From: Palaemon carinicauda
Taxonomy: Eukaryota; Arthropoda; Malacostraca; Decapoda; Palaemonidae
NCBI RefSeq assembly: GCF_036898095.1
Contig: NC_090743.1
Coordinates: 14,861,795-14,925,794, forward strand
Direction of reading: 5' to 3'
Length of the DNA: 64,000 nt
Positions 10,895 to 24,700 of this stretch are shown one piece after another. The position numbers and the translations under genes were made by a program. The notes beneath the pieces were generated by a model. It had not been told where the DNA came from, did no database searches, and saw only the letters and a list, made by a program, of their open reading frames with translations. How positions within the stretch are numbered: the stretch's first letter is position 1; each line of letters begins with the position of its first letter.

Positions 10895-11020
10895 GGTCAA
10901 AGACAAAAGGGAAGAGCTTCCGACAGGTAGAGGGAGGGGTACTCTCCTGCACGCACCACCTGTTGCTAATGAATTCAAAGGAAGTTCCAGCTCTGCTGAA
11001 GACATGTTCCCTATTTCCAA
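10895..11020 (-). repeat. DIRS-0 right inverted terminal repeat
   Basis: Inverted partner of 6271-6400. It lies about 1.65 kb beyond the last recognisable RT sequence, where the 5' end of a minus-strand DIRS element is expected. Confidence 0.75.
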
Positions 11021-12625
11021 AGACGAAAGGTTTGCATATGCGTACGAACAACTATTCCTTTAGCATTTAGATAATCAATCAACAAGGTATTGTCTATGCT
11101 ATTAGCAAAGGATTACATAACTGGTATCTTTTGTCACTGCCAAAGATGTGGGCATTAGGTATGCCTTAAACTGATAAATCAATTGCAGATATTTCCAGAG
11201 AAGTCTCTTAGTAGAAAAAAAAAACAGCCTATAATTTAGACAAAACACGAGATAGGTCAGCACTATACAATGCTGTATCTACACAGATTAGAACTAAGAA
11301 AAATTAAAAATACTAACTCGGTGATACTATAATTTCTAGATAGAAAAAAGTAATACAACATTCAACATAATTTCACATAAGGGGAATAATCCTAACAATG
11401 AAAAGACAATTCGATATTTTCACTTGGCCCCTGTGAAACGATTTCATACCTAACAGAGCTAGGAACTCAGCTTGAAAGCAAGGATTTTTGGAGTTATTCA
11501 TAACCTGTTTTTCTACACTTTTTACCTAGCTCTTCTACTGCAGCATTTTCTTAACGTTTATCACTCAAACTTCTACTGGTAACCTTTTTAATTGCTACAA
11601 ACCGATTCTCGTTAAGTATTTCCCGCAATGGGAGAAAAAATTAAGTTACCTGTGGTAGTTTTTAAGAATAAATCTTTTCTTTCCTAATAATCTTTGCGGG
11701 AATATAAAGTGCAAACCTTTAAAATTTTAAGGGTCTTGGGTCATTGTATCTGAATGTTCTGGCAGATCTCATTTTTAGCATAGGTGCTTTGCCCTTAAGC
11801 CGGAGATTTGGGGGATTCCTCAATGTATGGGGTACTTGAGCAGCATGGTTTCTAAAGGAGGGATGGGGAAATTCAACAGGGGAAAACAAAGATGAATGTA
11901 ACTGGTTGGAGCTCCAGTTTTAATTCCTCAAAAAAATGTTTCCTCATCCCACGCATCAACAATACCTGGGGGGAGGATGGACTACAATTACTTACAGATA
12001 TATAATTTTTCTATTTTCTGGGAGTCGCTCTTTGAAATCTTCAATAAATACACTTTTCTGGTACATAACTACAATGACCTACTCCACAGTATGTAAATTC
12101 AGAGTTTTACTATAACCAGGCTGCAATTATCTAGAATTTCAATGAAGTATTATTCAATCTGGAGAAAATTAACCTATTGAGAGAGAGAGAGACTTTCAAA
12201 ATATACCTTGTCAAAGGGTCTATTAAAAAGCCTAAAAACTTTTTATCATATAGGCTATAACTAGCTAATATTTTAGAAGATATCTAATCTGTAAAACAAA
12301 AACTTCAAAAAGCTTTTTTTACCTTTTAATACCAAAATTAAAAAAAGATAAAGAGGCTGTCCTAAAAAATAGTTTCTAGTTACCTCTATGGTTTAATGTC
12401 ACCGAAAGAAAAACTAGTTGGGTGGAGTACTTGTTAGGTCATTGTACAACAGCTGAAAAATAGCTGGAAATACAAAACTGCCAAAAATGGGGAGCAGGTA
12501 TCCAGCAATTCTTTTATCCAAGTAAAATTTTCCTGTGAAAACCAATACAAAGCATCATACAGCTATTCAAACTCTCGAGTAAAAATACTACATCTAAAAG
12601 CTAAAAAGCAATGTACTGTACTTAC
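11021..12625. other. AT-rich intronic DNA, nothing recognised
   Basis: This is presumed intron 9 of Dlic. I looked on the minus strand for the missing Dlic tail exon and found no acceptor followed by a plausible tail sequence. Confidence 0.55.
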
Positions 12626-12755
12626 CCATACCATTGGTTTTTATGGCTCCAGGTGAAGGAGAATTTGTTCCTGATTTCTTACTTAGAAGCGAGTTAAAGA
12701 AATTAGCAAGGACACCCTCATTTGCTCCAGTAACGCCAGGTTTCGCTGACTCTAT
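12626..12755 (-). CDS. Dlic: Dlic exon 9 (130 nt, adaptor-binding helix)
   Basis: Acceptor ACTACAG/ATAGAGTC and donor ATGG/GTAAGT. It encodes [20 protein letters not shown] then [15 protein letters not shown]. The helix [16 protein letters not shown] is nearly identical to the vertebrate effector-binding helix. It is followed by a donor site, so at least one more coding exon is expected. Confidence 0.94.
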
Positions 12756-15700
12756 CTGTAGTGATAAAGTATTTTTGTTAAAGAAACTGATACTAAACTG
12801 TAATAACCGGAAAGATATCACATGACATGTGAATCTTTCATTTACTTTTTTTAAGTAAACTAAGCTTCCCTGCTTAACTCTATAAGAGATGTACAATCAG
12901 TGCTTAATGATTAAAACTTACCCTACAACTTCCATTGGCATCCCTAATGGAAACTATTAAAAGGAACAATAACAAACATAAACTTTAAACACCTTTAACT
13001 AGCAATAAACATGAAAAAGAAAGATAATGATTTTTTTTCACATACGACAACCATTTCTTTAGATGAAAGCTGTACCACCAAAAGATCTCTACAATCCTAA
13101 ATACTAGATGGAAAAGAAATGGAATGCAAAAAAATTCAGCCATACAGTTTCCCGATATCCAATTGTTAAACTTTGCTCAAGACACCAATTCCAACTCTAC
13201 ACGATAGAAAACTATACAATGACATGCACAGTCAGCCAGTTTGCATCAAACCTAGAATCCACTGAATACAGTAAACTTATATAGTTCTTTCTCATAATAC
13301 TCACCTCAAAAATGAAGTTTAAAAAAACGACTCCTTGTATAAAAACTACGATATAGAATCTAATATCCAAGCCCAATTACATGAGCAGAAATACACAAAA
13401 TTCTAGCTTTTTATGAAGTAAATCTGGCAATTTATTATCATATACGTTCAAGCAAGGACAGATATAATTGAAACATCTCTTAATTTTTCCAATACTGAAT
13501 GACATCATGGTAAAACAAACATGGACTCCACCAGACTTTTCAAAAATTAGCCCATGGCTCGTCAAATACATAACAGGAAATAATTCTCATGGGGAAATAA
13601 GGCACTGGCAACTGGAGGAGGAGCAGCAAGAACTGGTTGTGGCAAAAAAAGATTATAAAAATTGGAAGCTTTAGAAACAAAATGGCAAGTAATGTGGAAG
13701 GTGTAGAATATCCTTCTGGGAAGTCGCTAGAAGTGCTGTGTAATCACCGTATGTGCCAGGTAAAAGTGAATTGCTCTTTATAAATGGGTTACCATCTGAG
13801 ACTCTTGGGATAGTGATGGGAGGCAGATATCGCATAAAATTCTTCCCCTTTATCTTCAGTAGAATGACAACTACAGGGCTTTAGTGACAGAGATGGTAAA
13901 CTCAAGGAAAGTCATTGTCTGAAAAAATCAAATCCCTAAGAAACTTTACTGGAAAGGGAGACAAGAAAACACTCAGCACTAAAGCCCAAAGAAGAGTCCA
14001 TCTATGACTACAGAATAAAACCTTTATTAAAATATTTTCAAGACAGCAAAACCACTATTCAACTGACCAGTCAAAATTCATCCAACATGTAAAGCTGAAA
14101 ATTAAAAAGCTACCAATGGCATCTTAAACCTAATAGAAGAGGATTCTTTTATAGTGAAGACCTGATCAAGTTAAAAGCTCTCCATGGGGATTAAATCCCA
14201 ACAACTACAATGAGGCATGGTGCAGTACATGGGGTAACAACAAAAAAGAAAAAAGCTAAGTGAACAACTGTAGGGCTTTAGTAAACCAAAACTCTCACTA
14301 GTCTTTACTAATGTCCTAAGAAATATTCAGCAGAACTTACAAGTTCATATACAGTACAGTCAAAAGGGAACAGGTTTTTGTGCACAAAAATGAAATTTTG
14401 ATAAAATAATGACTGAATATTCAAAATGAATACAATTACCACAAAAAACTCAATGCATTAATATAATATAGAAAGTATATCAATTCTTTTTATAAAGCAC
14501 TTGGCCTGAAAAATATAACTTGAATGAAATGGAAAATTGCACCATTAGCAACACGGAATCAAAACCTCTCAAGAAACCAGAAAAAACATAGGATACTCAT
14601 CGCAGCCTAAGAAGAAAGCGTCTTGTCTCAGCTCCTACTCAACAACTTGCATAAAAATATAAAAAAAATTAATATTGATTCGATTAAATTAAATGAACCC
14701 AATAAAACGATTAAGGAAATAAATAAGCCCCAGCATGACATCAGGGAACTCCCAATCTTGACAATGCAAGTCGATATGAATGGCATTTCCTCAGCAACAT
14801 AAATTAGGTAATATATGACTAATGGGTTTGTGAGGAAGCAATAAATTTGTCTTTTATTTTGTCAAGCATTCACGATGAATGAGGCAAGCAAAATTCACCA
14901 ATTTTTTGCAGCAAAATAGCAATATAATGAAAATAAAAATAAATAATCTTGACTTGTGCACTATCCAAAGTGGCAAGCAATGTATTTGCCTCTATTGAAC
15001 TGACAGATGGTGACAGTGCTGCTCATGCGCCCTCCAAGAAAAAGTGCATTTCTCTTGTATTTTTACAATAATGTCCGACAGTGAATGAGAAAGTCATGTA
15101 AAATTTGTGCTATACTGGACTGCCATCAGAGTTACCTGGTTAAGATCCCTCAAGTTCTGAATTAGTTTTTTCAACAGTAAATAAAAAAAAAACATTTTGA
15201 GCAGCAAATTATTCTAGCATTCTTTCTTTCCTCTCAACCCCTGAAATTTTTATCATGCTTTTATGCTATCCAAAACGGAGATATTCAAAATCAATTAAGA
15301 GGTGTCTGTCTAAAAAGATGAACACTGAACAGTATTCAAAAGATATCCCTAAACAAATTACATTTCAAATAAGAACAAATAAAAATGCAAGGAGAAATTA
15401 TTTTTTTTTCTTTTAAGCAGTTTCAGTGCCCTACTGAGTATGTTAGCAGAAATTACAAGCTAAATATAGTATTTCTTCTTGATGAATATATTTATGGAGT
15501 GCCTACATTCAGAATCTTAAAAGTTTTGAACAGCCAAAGAGACTATCAATACTCTTCCAAGCAAAAAATACATATTTGATAAACACACCACCAGCAATTA
15601 TTTTAGTTTTCAATGAAAATTCCAACTTTTGATTTTGAAATGAAGGCAATTTGTTCTCTAAAGGAACAAAACATTTCAAAGTCACAGGGATAAACTTTAA

Positions 15701-18700
15701 AATCATTAAAAATCAATATGTAAAAGGAAAGCAGTCATTTTTGCAAATGTTTAAAAAAATAATTGTTTAAAAAAGATGCAAGCACTCATGCTCTGTGGCA
15801 TTATTTTTCACTAGTCATAGCCCTCTGCTAAGTTTCACATGTGATCCAACTATGATTACCAAACTAATGGTACGATTATCAAAATCTACATCTTTACATG
15901 CTTTTGATCGAAACTGTTGCTTTGTTCTTACTAGTTTATTGATAACGGAATGAATGTTTTCCTTAAAATCTTAATCTACACTGGTCAATATTTGTAATTG
16001 GTAATCAAATAAATAATATAAACTTCACTAGTTAACAGGTTTGAATTCCCATTATAAATCTATGGTCGCACAAAAATAAGAGTACTGAAAAAGAAATTTC
16101 ATAGCAAAATTAATAAAATATAGAAGTAACTTCTATACTATACTATTGCCTTTCCAATGGTTATCTGTATATAGTATTTGAATTGAGAAAAACTATGGTT
16201 CAACTACTGCCTACCAATCCACATAATCAATTACTGCATTATCACTGAGCTTGATGGTACAGCACACCCAGAGATTTAAATGATGACCTGGTATAGGATC
16301 TACAATGAATATGAACTAAGTATAGGATCTACAATGAATATGAACTAATCAGACAGAGGGAGTGAAGAGCACCTCTGTAAAATCTACTGCTTCCAATTGG
16401 TCAAAAGAGTGAGCCATTACAGGTAAAACAATTAGAGATCTAAAGGACATGAAGTAAAAACTGACTGAACATGTGAGAAAGTAAAAAAAAAACGCAATAC
16501 TTTCATACAAATTCAAGGTAGAATATCAAACGTCTAGAAATAGAAGTGGATTTGTAAAATGCATAGAAAGTTTTGTGTAAATAATAAACTAACAACATTC
16601 AGGTCTCTAATGACATTACTATCATCACCAATTTATATTAAAATAATTACTGAAGAAAATCTATGGTTCTAACATTAAAACAAAAAACCAAGACAGCATA
16701 TAGCAGACAATACCATACAGTAGTGTACTTCACTTACAATTAGTATAGCTATAAAAAAGGACATATAAGAGAAGAACAGATCAATATACTACCAAGGTAG
16801 ATACACACAAAAACGTAAGGGTGCTCATTCTAACATCATTAAGAATAATGTGCAAGTCTAACATCATTAAGAATAATGTGCAAGACTAGGTGCTAATCAC
16901 ACGCAAAAATCTAAAATTTTGTTAAGAATCTACATCTATAAAAAACGAAGGCAGTTCAAGTTACTGACTCTCTACTTCCTTGCTTTTCCAAAAAAACACC
17001 TCACTTCATATCATTGATTTATCTGCAGTAAAAACTTACAATTTATAAACGTCAGGGCTCCCAAAGAACTCATCAAGGTTTATGAAAATTGACATCAAAA
17101 TGTGAAAGAAACCTTCACAACTAAGCTACAACTTTGACTAAACAATCACCAAAACATGACAAGACCTCAGATGTATAAGAAAATATTCACTAAATTTCAA
17201 AGCACATAGGACCCCTAAATTCTAAATTTCATACATGCCCAATGCATGAACATCAACCTCATGATGAACTAAAGGATAAATTTCTTAAAATGTTTGTAAA
17301 TACAGTATAGCAATGACAGTATTTCTCAATTTTTTTTATTCTATACCTTTAGAGATAAGTTTTCCTTTGCCAGAGTATTGAGGAATTACCAGAGATTGAG
17401 AAAAAAATCACAAACATTTAGTTTAGATGTTATGAAAAGGGATCAGAAATACAGTACTGTAGTTGGTCAGAAAAGCAGTAAAACGGGAGTGACAGGACAA
17501 AGACCTGTACAAAGCACAGGAAATAAGGAAAAAGGGAATAGATAACAACCTAGACCTGACAAGTACAAGTGACAGTAAAAAACTAAGAGTAGAGAGAACT
17601 AAACTGATATCACATACAAGGAACAGCTGATATAAAACCATTCATAAAAGAGCGATGATATTAGGAAATACTTTACTGTCACAATCAAAGTGTAATTGCA
17701 GATATAACATTCAATTCATGCCTCTGAAAAAATATGAAGATGGCACAATTACGACATCTGGCAATGGGGAGTAATATATATGGTACCTTCGATCATAAGC
17801 TACATTCATAGAAAATTCTAAATCTGAGAATAAAACTTTCCTGAACAAATAATTATAATGGTTTAGGCCTACAAAAATATACAAGTACTGTATTAAAAAC
17901 TGTATTACCATATTCATGAACAAAATTTTTGTAATCATCAATAAGACATTCAGATACATTACAGAGTAAATTACTCCATAAAGTGAACCTTTTAAATAAA
18001 GTAACATCCTATGTGAATCGATCCCTAAAATAAAGCTATTTATGCTCATAAAATAATTACTGTATATGTTTTTAATCAAATCTCAACTTTGACAAATATT
18101 TGCAATGATATATTGTATAAAACTTCCCTTTCATATACCAGCACTTTATTAAATTGGTTCATACGGGATTTCCTACTTGGCTGCTCAAAAAATATGTATA
18201 TCAATGTAATAAGTTAATTACTTTAGCTAATAAGTTTCTCTGGTATGTTACTACTAGCTATTTCATATAATGATGGTGCATATTTACATTCTATTAATTA
18301 TTTAGGTAAATGCTTGGCTTCTGAAGTAAGGGTATAGTCAGTTACCTGTTGTTTAGTGGTATATAGAGAATAGGCTTGGTGCAAGTATATGATGCATATA
18401 TAATAACACAGAAAATATATACTTTGTATGAGAAAACTATTGTACCAACTGTGATGTATGGAGTGGAGTTGTGAGGGATGAAAGTGACAGAGAGACAGAA
18501 ATTGAATGTGTTAATAGATGAAGTATCTGAGGAGCACGGCTGATTTATCTCGATTAGATAGGGTTAGAAACGGAGTAGCGAGGGTGAGAACGGGTTTAAG
18601 AAAAAATTATTTAGCACCTGAGTGGAGATGAGTGTTGAGGTGCTTTGACCATGTGCAGAGAATGGAATATGACTGTCTACTGAAGAAGGTGATGAATGCA

Positions 18701-21700
18701 AGAGTTGATGGGGATACGTACAAGAGGAAGGCCAAGGCTTGGGTGGATAGATGGAGTGAAGAAAGCTCTATGAGGTAGGAGGATAGATGTGAGAGAGGCA
18801 AAAAAGCATGCTACAAATAGGAATGAATGGCAAGCGATTGTGATGCAGTTCTGATAGGCCCTGCCGCTTCCTCTGGTCGCCTTAGTGACCGCTGAGGTAG
18901 CGGCAATAGTGGATTCAGCAATTAAAGCTTCATTATGGTGGATAATGAGGGGAGGGTGGGCTATGGCACCCTAGCAGTACCAACCTAACTAGGCAGAATC
19001 CCTCGTTAGGAAGAAAAAAGAAAATAAAAATACCTTTTGCTCTTTAATGTTAGCTAATCCCCAAAATTGGGAGAAGTGCCATGGTAGATAGAAACTATAC
19101 TGCAATTCATTATACTGTACATGATTCTATTGATTTATACTGTATTAGGTATACATTGCATATCATTTTTTTTTTTTTTTTTTTTTGTACTGGCATTAGC
19201 ATTTATTACTCTTAAGCATGCATTTGATGTGCCACACATCCTACCCATTCATGTCTTGAGTGTGCATTTCTTGTGCCACATCCTACCCATTCATGTCTGA
19301 GTCTGCATTTGATGTGCCATATATCCTAATCATTCAGGTCTTTAGTGTGAATTTGATGTGCCGCACATCCTACCCATTAAGGTCTTGAGAGTGCATTTCA
19401 TGTGCCACACATACTACCCCTTCAGGTCTTGAGTGCACATTTGATGTGCCACACATCCTACCCATTCAGATCTTAAGTGTGCATTTGATGTGCCACACAT
19501 CCTACCCCTTCAGGTTTTGAGTGGGAATTTGATGTGCTGCACATCCTACCCATTAAGGTCTTGAGTATGCATTTCATGTGTCACACATACTACCCTTTCA
19601 GGTCTTGAGTGCACATTTGATGTACCACACATCCTACCCATTCAAATCTTAAGTGTGCATTTGATGTGCCGCACATCCTACCCCTTCAGGTCTTAAGTGC
19701 ACATTTGATGTGCCACACATCCTACCCATTCAGATCTTAAGTGTGCATTTCATGTGTCACACATCCTACCCCTTCAGGTCTTGAGTGTGCATATGATGTG
19801 CCACACATCCTACCAATTCAGGTCTTAAATGAGCATTTGATGTATGAGACAAACATTACACACAAAATTATACACCCATTTTCTCTACATATTGTAGTAA
19901 CTTATTAACCTAACATTCATTGCACTAATCCTCACCTTTTACTTTACCATTTGGTAAAATAACAAATTTTAGTTTGTGTGTCTCACAAATACCATCTATT
20001 CAGTTTATGCATGTTACTTAGTAACATACAGTACTTGAAAATGCTTCACCTTTCACCAATAAAAAAATGAAAACAAAACCGATTCATAAAATTTCTTAAA
20101 TGTTTAAATATTTCTGATTAGTACATCCACTACCAGTGGAAAAATAATCAATATTAATTATACAAAGTAAGTTTATCCTGTCCTTTTAGAATTTTCGTTC
20201 ACTTCTTGAAATAAAATCAATCAATTATTGACATTAATTCACCTCTACAAATGTTATTTATCATTATAGTCCTGAAGAATGGCTGCAAAGTAACCATACG
20301 AGTTAAAAAGGGATTAAACAAAATTGAAGTGAGACATGAATCAACAACATAAGCCTTTGAAAAGCACATGTGAGAGCCCTGATATTTACAAAGCAGCAAC
20401 TCAAAAATTTCCAACATATGCATATAAAGCCAGTTCGCCAAGAATTGAAAAATAAACAATGAAATACATATACTAAGCCAATGCAGAGTATATCCACACT
20501 TACAGATGGCGGCCTCCATATCTACAAGCATGAGTGAAAGATAAAATTACTATAAGCTATAGCTTCGACAGAGTACACACGAGTTATACGAGACATCTAG
20601 CAATGTTAAATAAAGATACTTCTTAACTACAAATTAACTTAATACTCAAAAGTGCATTTTGCTGCAAGTGAAAAAAACTAACACTATTATAGATACTTTG
20701 TATCTGCATAAATACATCCTAAGCTATTCAAATAGGTATAAAACCCCTTTAAAAATAGTAAACAATGAAAACATACAAATATTCAAAGAAAACTAATTAA
20801 TAATAAAATTCAGTCACTTGATTACATGTTCAATACCATAGAAGTAAATATACAGCAGATTTTACTAAAAATTTGCAAGGATTTAAAAGTGTTTCTCAGA
20901 ATAATTACTTTCTACTATGTCAGAGCTAAAAAACCAACTACTTATGTACACATTACAGTCATGGGATAAAAATATTTACAAAATCATTACTCTATAGATA
21001 AAATTCCTTAATTTTTATATTTTCTCAATGATATTACATTATAGATAATAAGACGAATAGAAAAATGTAAAAAAGTAAAAAATGATATTTTAATTATAAA
21101 ATAAATTTTTGAATATAATTACCCGGTGAATATATAATAGCTGCAACTCTGCGGCTCGACAGAAAACACACTAAAAAAAACTCGCGAGCGATCGCTATGA
21201 AGGTTGCGGGTGTGCCCACCAGCGCCAACTGTCGGCCAGATACCACTCTTGTATGTAAACAAAACCTTCAATTCTTCTCGTCCCGCTGCGTCTCTATTGG
21301 GGAGGAAGGGAGGGTCATTTAATTTATATATTCACCGGGTAAGTATATTCAAAAATTTATTTTATAATTAAAATATCATTTTTAAATATTTAACTTAGCC
21401 GGTGAATATATAATTGCTGATTCACACCCAAGGAGGTGGGTAGAGACCAGAGTTAATTATGTTTACAGCGTATAAGCTAAGAGTTTTTTCATTTTGACAG
21501 TTATCAATATAACAAAACCAAAATATATAGGTACCTGGTAAGGAAGTTGACTTAGACGATTACTCTGCCTTGTAAGTCTATCTTCCTCACGGAGCCCAGC
21601 GATCCTCTTAGGATGCTGAAAGACTCCCAGGAGCTGAAGTATCAAGGGTTGCAACCCATACAACAGGACCTCATCAAACCCCTAATCTGGGCGCTCTCAA

Positions 21701-24700
21701 GAAATGACTTTGACCACCCGCCAAATCAACTAGGATGCGAAAGGCTTCTTAGCCTTCCGAACAACCCATAAAACAATATTAAAAACATTTCAAGAGACAG
21801 ATTAAAAGGATATTGGAATTAGGGAAGTGTAGTGGTAGAACCCTCACCCACTACTGCACTCGCTGCAACGAATGGACCCAGTGTGTAGCAGTCCTCGTAA
21901 AGAGTCTGGACATCTTTTAAGTAAAATGACGCGAACACTGACTTGCTTCTCCAAAAAGTCGCGTCCATAATACTTTGCAGAGATTTATTTTGCTTGAAGG
22001 CCACGGAGGTTGCTATATCTCTAACTTCGTGCGTCTTAACCTTAAGCAAACATCGGTCTTTCTCATTCAAGTGAGAATGAGCTTCTCGTATTAAAAAAAT
22101 CTGATAAAATATGACAAAGCATTCTTTGACATAGGCAATGAAGGTTTCTTAACTGAGCACCATAATGCCTCAGATTTCCCTCGTAATGACTTAGTACGAG
22201 CTAAATCGAACTTAAGAGCTCTAACAGGACATAATATTCTTTCCAGTTCGTTGCCTACGATCTCTGATAAGCAAGGAATATCAAAAGATTTAGGCCAAGG
22301 ACGAGAAGGCAGTTCATTTTTGGCCAGGAAACCAAGTTGAAGTGAACAAGTGGCTTTTTTCTGTAGAAAAGCCGATGTTCTTACTGAAGGCATGAAGTTC
22401 ATTGACCCTTTTAGCCGAAGCCAAGCACACTAGGAAAAGTGTCTTGAGGGTGAGATCCTTCAGGGAGGCTGAATGTAATGGCTCAAACCTGTCTGACATG
22501 AGGAACCTTAGGACCACGTCTAAGTTCCATCCAGGAGTTGCCAAACGACGTTCCTTAGAGGTCTCGAAAGACTTAAGGAGATCTTGGAGATCTTTATTGT
22601 TGGAAAGATCTAAGCCTCTATGTCGAAAGACCGAAGCCAACATGCTCCTGTAGCCCTTAATCGTGGGAGCTGAAAGGGAGTGAACCTTTCTCAGATGTAA
22701 AAGAAAATCTGCGATTTGGGCTACAGAGGTACTGGACGAGGACACAGATGCTGACTTGCACCAGTCTCGAAAGACTTCCCACTTCGACTGGTATACTCTA
22801 ATGGTAGAAGCTCTCCTAGCTCTTGCAATCGCACTGGCTGCCTCCTTCGAAAAGCCTCTAGCTCTTGAGTGTCTTTCGATAGTCTGAAGGAAGTCAGACG
22901 AAGAGCGGGGAGGCTTTGATGGACATTCTTTACGTGGGGCTCACGTAACAGATCTACCGTTAGAGGAAGACTTCTTGGAAAGTCTACCAGCCATTGAAGT
23001 ACCTCGGTGCACCACTCTCTCGCGGGCCAGAGGGTAGCAACCAACGTCAACCTTGTCCCTTCGTGAGAGGCGAACTTCTGCAGTACCTTGTTGACTATCT
23101 TGAATGGTGGGAATGCATATAAGTCCAGAAAAGACCAATCCAGTAGAAACGCGTCTATGTAGATTGCTTCTGTATCTAGGACTGGAGAGCAATAGATTGG
23201 TAACCTTTTGGTCAACGAGGAGGCAAAGAGGTCTATGGTGGGTTGACCCCAAGTAGCCCAAAGACTCTTGCCCACGTCATTGTGGAGGGTCCATTCCGTG
23301 GGTATCACCTGACCCCTCCGACTGAGACAGTCTGCCAAGACGTTCAAGTCCCCCTGGATGAATCTCGTCAACAGGGAGATGCCTCGAATTCTTGACCATA
23401 AGAGAAGGTCCCTTGCGATCTCGAGCAGCGTGAAGGAGTGTGTGCCTCCTTGCTTGGAGATGTACGCCAAAGTTGTGGTGTTGTCTGAGTTGCCTCTACC
23501 ACTAAGTTTCGAAGAAGCCTTCTAATATCATCAAGGCCAAGTGGACTGCTAATAGCTCCTTGCCGTTGATGTGCATGCTCTTCTGACTTGAGGTCCACAG
23601 ACCCGAGCATTCCCGACCGTCCAGGGTCGCACCCCAACCCAAATCCGACGCGTCTGAGGACAACACGTGGTTTGGGTTCTTGACTGCTAGGGATAGTCCC
23701 TCTCTCAGACTGATATTGCTGTCCCACCATTTCAGGCATGCCTTTACTGGTTCGGAGACTGGGAATGATACCGTCTCTAATGTCTTGTCCTAGTTCCAGT
23801 GAAAGGCTAGATGGAACCGGAGGCAGAAGGTGTAGTCTCCCTTGTGAGACAAACTGCTCCAAGGATGAGAGAGTCCCTACGAGACTGTTCCAACTCCTGA
23901 CTGAATAAACGTTTCGTTTCAGCATTAGTTGGACTTCGAGCAGGGCTTGACTGCGAATCTCCATCCCCAAATATAGAATAATCTGGGATGGGATCAGTTG
24001 GGACTTTTAGGTTGACCAAAAGTCCCAACTCCTTGGCCAGACTCAACGTCCAATGTAGATCCTGCAGACAGTGAAGACTGGACGATGCTCTGAGAAGCCA
24101 GTCGTCCAAGTACAGGGAGGCTCGGATCCCCGATAGATGGAGGGATTTTGCCACATTCCTCATGAGCCTCGTAAACACGAGAGGCGCAGGATTGAGGCCA
24201 AAGCACAGGGTTCGAAACTGGTACCCCACATTCCTGTAAACAAACCTCAGAAACGGTTGGGAATCCGGGTGTATAGGAATGTGGAAGTATGCCTCCTGAA
24301 GGTCGAGAGAGACCATCCAGTCGCCTTCCATAAATGCTGTCAAGACAGCCTGGTAGACTTCATCGTGAAGTTTGTCTTGACAATGAACACATTGAGCGCA
24401 CTTGCCTCTTACGTACTCCTGCAGTGAACATGGCTGCCAAATCATGGAGCCATCCCTGAGGGACTTGTTCCTGCAGAGAACGTGGCTGTCAGATCATTGG
24501 AGCCATCCCTGAAAGCCTTGTTTATGCATGACATAATTGTACAGCAAAACTTCAAAGGCTCGAAAACAGCTGTGAAGTCGACCTGTAAAATCTTGGAGCG
24601 TCTCATGGCCAGGCGCCAGGGAGAGTCTATGAGGTTTGAGAAGTCTATCTGGGCAGAGGCAGGAACTCCCAAGCCGAGAACTTCTCTCATGTCATATCAG

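Larger units (their letters stand above)
6271..11020 (-). mobile_element. DIRS-0: old degenerate DIRS1-type element, interrupted by a LINE
   Basis: Inverted terminal repeats can be read at both ends: GGAACATGTCTTCAGCAGAA at 6277 pairs with CTGCTGAAGACATGTTCCC near 10999-11017, and CCTACCTGTCGGAAGCTCTT at about 6366 pairs with GGAAGAGCTTCCGACAGG near 10910. Between them, minus-strand fragments of YR (about 6300-6760), RT (about 8750-9240) and a possible gag region (9.6-10.8 kb) occur in several frames with stops and indels. The interior is only distantly related to DIRS-1. The 0.9-kb LINE at 6770-7694 sits inside the YR part. Confidence 0.78.

Noticed and set aside
17711..18079. 122-codon hydrophobic minus-strand frame in Dlic intron 8
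   Set aside because: AT-rich composition, no family similarity and no splice context; most likely a chance frame.
19211..19848. CRISPR-like array
   Set aside because: The units are contiguous 44-bp tandem repeats without unique spacers, in a eukaryotic intron.
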